Of a DNA stretch of 64,000 nucleotides, positions 61,314 to 64,000 are shown piece by piece. The stretch spans positions 101,313 to 165,312 of the forward strand of contig JAFYQB010000117.1 in NCBI GenBank assembly GCA_017547285.1. Reading direction: 5' to 3'. Numbering within the stretch: the stretch's first letter is position 1; every line of letters begins with the position of its first letter. Under the pieces are notes generated by a model. That model was given only the letters and a program-made list of their open reading frames with translations, did no database searches and was not told the DNA's origin. The stretch comes from Clostridia bacterium. GTDB lineage: Bacteria > Bacillota > Clostridia > Christensenellales > Aristaeellaceae. The position numbers and the translations under genes were made by a program.

Positions 61314-62626
61314 CACATTACCTCAGCGATAATCTCGCGCATTTTCACACTGGCTACCGCACGGTGGCTGACGGCGTTCTTTTCTTTTTCGGTCATCTCG
61401 GCAAAAGTCTTGCCGGACGGATGCTTGAACAACGGATCATAGCCGAATCCGCCCTGCCCATTCCGTTCGTGGATCAGTTCACCTACGCATTCGCCGCGCA
61501 CCACGCGGGTTTCCTCGCCAGGAAGCGCCAGCGCCATGGCGCATACAAAGCGGCAGGTGCGATCTTCTACGCCGCTCATATTCTTCAAAAGCAGATCGTT
61601 ATTGGCGTTATCGTCGCCGTGTTCGCCAGCATAACGTGCGCTGTACACGCCGGGTGCGCCGCCCAGCGCATCCACGCTCAGACCGCTGTCATCCGCAAGC
61701 GCAGGCAAGCCGGTGAAACGCGAAACAGCCTCCGCCTTGATAGCAGAATTGGCCTCGAAAGTATCACCGTCTTCCACAATATCACCATTGAAACCGGCTT
61801 CCTTCATGCTCACCAGTTCCACCATACCGCCGAAAATATCGCCCAGTTCCCTGAGTTTATGGGCGTTGCCGGTGGCTACCACAATGCGCTTGGCCGGCAG
61901 CAGACAGTCGCCCTGGCCCTTGAGCGCCTCGCGCTGGGCGCGCATCAGGCTGCGCACACCTGCACGGCCCATATCGAGAATACTGTTCAGTTCCAGATTG
62001 GTAAAAGCGCGGCCCTCGCCCGTACCCTGCAGTTCAATAAACTCGCCACGCTGATTCATGACCAGGTTCATATCTGTCTGAGCATTGCTGTCTTCAATAT
62101 AACACAGATCCAGCATGGGCTGATCGTCCACGATGCCCGCGCTGATGGCAGCCACCTGACCGATAATGGGATTTTCATCAATCAGACCGTTCTGCATCAG
62201 CTTGTTCACAGCCAGTACCAACGCTACGTATGCGCCCGTGATGGAAGCGGTGCGGGTACCGCCGTCCGCCTGCAGCACATCGCAGTCAAGCGTGATGGTA
62301 CGCTCGCCCAGTTTTGTCATATCCACTGCCTGACGCAGAGAACGGCCAATCAGACGCTGAATTTCCACGCTGCGGCCGTCCTTCTTAATGCCGTCGCGCT
62401 GTTTGCGCCGGCCGGTGGAGGCAGGCAGCATGGCATATTCTGCCGTTACCCAGCCGCGGCCGGTGTTGCGGAGGAACGGAGGAACACCTTCCTCTACGCT
62501 GGCGGTACAGATAACACGGGTTTTACCGGTGGAAATCAGACAGCTTCCATCCGCAGTTTCCATAAAATTGGTGATGATATTGCAGGGACGGGGCTGATTA
62601 TTGAGACGCTGATCAAAACGTGCCAT
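61313..62626 (-). CDS. rph: RNase PH-RdgB fusion (tRNA 3' processing + XTP/dITP diphosphatase)
   Basis: 437 residues from ATG 62626 with AAGGAG 8 nt upstream. Residues 1-240 are RNase PH ('[13 protein letters not shown]', '[13 protein letters not shown]', 'RSLRQAVDM', '[15 protein letters not shown]', 'TGEGRAF'), the phosphorolytic 3' exoribonuclease trimming tRNA tails. Residues 246-437 are RdgB/HAM1 ('[15 protein letters not shown]', '[26 protein letters not shown]', '[13 protein letters not shown]', 'VSHRAVA'), which cleaves XTP, ITP and dITP. The two genes are normally adjacent; here the junction at about residue 240 is in frame without a stop, so it is one protein. Confidence 0.94.
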   Translation of the reverse strand: MARFDQRLNNQPRPCNIITNFMETADGSCLISTGKTRVICTASVEEGVPPFLRNTGRGWVTAEYAMLPASTGRRKQRDGIKKDGRSVEIQRLIGRSLRQAVDMTKLGERTITLDCDVLQADGGTRTASITGAYVALVLAVNKLMQNGLIDENPIIGQVAAISAGIVDDQPMLDLCYIEDSNAQTDMNLVMNQRGEFIELQGTGEGRAFTNLELNSILDMGRAGVRSLMRAQREALKGQGDCLLPAKRIVVATGNAHKLRELGDIFGGMVELVSMKEAGFNGDIVEDGDTFEANSAIKAEAVSRFTGLPALADDSGLSVDALGGAPGVYSARYAGEHGDDNANNDLLLKNMSGVEDRTCRFVCAMALALPGEETRVVRGECVGELIHERNGQGGFGYDPLFKHPSGKTFAEMTEKEKNAVSHRAVASVKMREIIAEVM

Positions 62627-62679
62627 AAGAACAACTCCTTTTGTGTACTCGGTCAAAGCGCAAATGCGCATACAATAAA

Positions 62680-62708
62680 ATTATACCGTTGGATGATTGA
62701 AAAGTCCA
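62680..62708 (-). promoter_or_regulatory. Promoter of the rph-rdgB fusion
   Basis: Minus-strand -10 TATAAT (62680-62685) with a weak -35 TGGACT (62703-62708), spacing 17 bp. Confidence 0.6.
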
Positions 62709-62727
62709 GCCCAAACGTATTTTATGC

Positions 62728-62756
62728 TTGTCACCAGCGGAAGGCTGTGATACATT
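62728..62756 (+). promoter_or_regulatory. Promoter of the P1 peptidase gene
   Basis: -35 TTGTCA (62728-62733) and -10 TACATT (62751-62756), spacing 17 bp, divergent from the rph promoter. Confidence 0.65.
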
Positions 62757-62779
62757 GATTCCACGGAGGATGATTGAAA

Positions 62780-63805
62780 ATGAAAAGATCCAGAGAACGC
62801 GGAATCATCATCGGAGAACTGCCAGCAGGCCGCCGCAACCTGATTACAGATGTACCCGGTGTCACGGTCGGTCATGTTACGATCGCTGAAGGAAAGCACA
62901 ACACCGGCGTGACCGTTATCATGCCTTGTCAGGATAATCCTTTTACTGGCAAGCTGACAGCAGCAGGCCACGTGCTGAACGGTTTTGGCAAAACCGCCGG
63001 TCTGATGCAGCTGGACGAACTCGGTACGATCGAAACGCCGATCGCCCTGACAAATACACTCAACGTCGGTCTTGTTCACGATGCTATGGTCGGCTATATG
63101 ATCGAATGCTGCGAACAGGACGGCGTCCCTTTGCGCAGCGTCAACCCCATCGTGTGCGAATGCAATGATGCTTCTCTTAACGATATCTCTCACCGCGCTG
63201 TACAGACCGAGCATGTCCGCAACGCCATTCTGACTGCATCCTCCGATTTTGCGCTGGGCGCAGTGGGTGCGGGGCGCGGTATGACCTGCCACGGGCTGAA
63301 GGGCGGCATCGGCAGCGCATCACGCCTGATGGAAATGGACGGCCAGACCTATACGCTTGGTGTGCTGGCTTTAACCAACCATGGCCGTCTGGCAGATCTG
63401 ACTATTCAGGGCGAAAACATCGGCAGACACATTCAGCAGCAAATGGCGGAATCACTGCCGGACAAAGGCTCCTGCATTATCATAATGGCAACCGACCTGC
63501 CGCTGAACGACCGCCAGATCCGTCGGATTATCCGCCGGGCCGCCGTTGGTCTTGCCCGTTTGGGATCCTTCACAGGCCATGGAAGCGGCGAGGTGTTCCT
63601 CGGCTTTACCACCGCCAACCGCGTGCCGTTTGCTTCCAAACAAGCGCTGCTTCCCATGAGCGTTTTGCATGAAGATTACATTGACATTGTATTCCGCGCG
63701 ATGGCTGAAGCAACCGAAGAAGCAGTGGTTGATTCCATGCTGATGGCCGAAACAGTCGCCTCCGCCAGCGGAACGATTCGCCGAAGCCTTTCCGACTTCA
63801 TGTAA
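62780..63805 (+). CDS. P1-family (DmpA/BapA-like) aminopeptidase
   Basis: 341 residues from ATG 62780, 10 nt after GGAGG; TTG 62774 is an alternative only 4 nt from that site. Peptidase family S58/P1: 'LITDVPGVTVGHVTI' at the N-terminus, 'NTGVTVIMPC', 'TNTLNVGLVHDAMVGYM', 'PIVCECNDASLNDI', 'GAVGAGRGMTCHGLKGGIG' and 'SFTGHGSGEVFLGFTTAN' containing the autoprocessing nucleophile Ser. Family members are self-cleaving aminopeptidases acting on D-amino acid or beta-amino acid peptides. No signal peptide. It is monocistronic and ends at a terminator-like hairpin abutting the dispersed repeat. Confidence 0.92.
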   Translation: MKRSRERGIIIGELPAGRRNLITDVPGVTVGHVTIAEGKHNTGVTVIMPCQDNPFTGKLTAAGHVLNGFGKTAGLMQLDELGTIETPIALTNTLNVGLVHDAMVGYMIECCEQDGVPLRSVNPIVCECNDASLNDISHRAVQTEHVRNAILTASSDFALGAVGAGRGMTCHGLKGGIGSASRLMEMDGQTYTLGVLALTNHGRLADLTIQGENIGRHIQQQMAESLPDKGSCIIIMATDLPLNDRQIRRIIRRAAVGLARLGSFTGHGSGEVFLGFTTANRVPFASKQALLPMSVLHEDYIDIVFRAMAEATEEAVVDSMLMAETVASASGTIRRSLSDFM

Positions 63806-63811
63806 ACAGCA

Positions 63812-63842
63812 ACAGCCGTGACACGCTTTGTGTCACGGCTGT
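63812..63842 (+). terminator. Terminator-like hairpin after the P1 peptidase gene
   Basis: A 13-bp perfect stem ACAGCCGTGACAC / GTGTCACGGCTGT with loop GCTTT. The usual T run is missing; the dispersed repeat begins at the next base. Confidence 0.7.
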
Positions 63843-64000
63843 CAGCTTGTCGATAAACTCATTAGGAGGCGTCGGAGGGCCGCAGACCCGCAACCTCAAT
63901 CGTCGCAGACGTTACTGCCGTAACGTCTGCTCGTTTCGGTTGACTCCTCCGGTTTGCTAACGGCTACGCCGTTGTGCCCACTGGGCACCCGCTCACCTCC
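63843..64000. repeat. Second copy of the hairpin-rich repeat (cut by window end)
   Basis: The first 43 bp (CAGCTTGTCGATAAACTC... to ...GGAGGGCCGCAG, 63843-63885) match 60566-60609 with four substitutions and one indel. The remainder differs but again carries hairpins: GCAGACGTTAC / GTAACGTCTGC (63905-63930), then smaller ones (AACGGC/GCCGTT and TGCCC/GGGCA, about 63959-63988). No gene is seen in the stretch. It continues beyond the window. Confidence 0.8.

Noticed and set aside
61235..62758. 507-codon frame antisense to the RNase PH-RdgB fusion
   Set aside because: Both enzymes on the minus strand are complete and explain the sequence.

Overview
The window looks like a chromosomal segment of a low-to-mid GC Gram-positive anaerobe of the class Clostridia, probably a gut commensal. 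The evidence is the ctsR-mcsA-mcsB-clpC operon behind a CtsR box, strong AGGAGG ribosome binding sites, Firmicutes-type sigma-A promoters, mrfA-mrfB, a compact 4.5S-like SRP RNA, and many catabolic genes for host and plant sugars. I see no phage, insertion sequence or CRISPR array. Species-level assignment is not possible from sequence reading alone.

Layout: 1-2.2 kb, hflK (cut by the window edge), hflC and a six-TM membrane protein. 2.2-6.9 kb, the CtsR heat-shock/protein-arginine phosphorylation operon. 6.9-10.5 kb, a membrane-anchored protein with seven FMN-binding domains and an ApbE flavin transferase lipoprotein. 10.5-14.8 kb, the mrfA/mrfB DNA repair pair and a TPR protein. 14.8-18.7 kb, a response regulator, sensor kinase and GerMN lipoprotein trio. 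18.7-25.3 kb, ornithine carbamoyltransferase, nucleoside hydrolase, a phosphodiesterase, a sugar epimerase, an SH3 protein and a glycosylasparaginase. 25.4-28.7 kb, tRNA-Pro and the fucose genes fucU, fucA and fucI. 28.7-37.9 kb, an eight-gene minus-strand operon: an OYE-type flavoenzyme, SDR, 2-hydroxyacid dehydrogenase, TIM-barrel isomerase, FrdA-like flavoprotein, Xaa-Pro peptidase, MnmM and GH125 alpha-mannosidase. 38-42.1 kb, an orphan CofE-like protein divergent from a ParB-like/BMP fusion and a metallophosphoesterase.

42.1-50.1 kb holds the hexuronate regulon (kdgK, kdgA-VOC fusion, uxaA, uxaB, a LacI regulator, uxaC). 50.1-53.5 kb has araB and uraA, the latter behind a transcription attenuator. 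53.5-54.1 kb is an RNA block (tRNA-Gln, -His, -Arg and SRP RNA). 54.1-64 kb is mostly housekeeping: glyA, yraN, a pseudouridine synthase, an unknown protein, a glutamate symporter, an acyltransferase, a YfcE-like phosphatase, an RNase PH-RdgB fusion and a P1-family peptidase. Two copies of a hairpin-rich dispersed repeat follow terminators near 60.5 kb and at the right end.

How the genes work together: fucose isomerase/aldolase/mutarotase, GH125 alpha-1,6-mannosidase, glycosylasparaginase and a GlcNAc-epimerase-like protein within 16 kb suggest salvage of host N-glycans. The uronate genes suggest use of galacturonate and glucuronate. The most unusual systems are the seven-flavin extracytosolic protein with its own ApbE, the oxidoreductive operon of unknown substrate, the cytoplasmic ParB-like/BMP fusion, the uraA attenuator, and the modular hairpin repeat flanked by a 22-bp direct duplication of a terminator.
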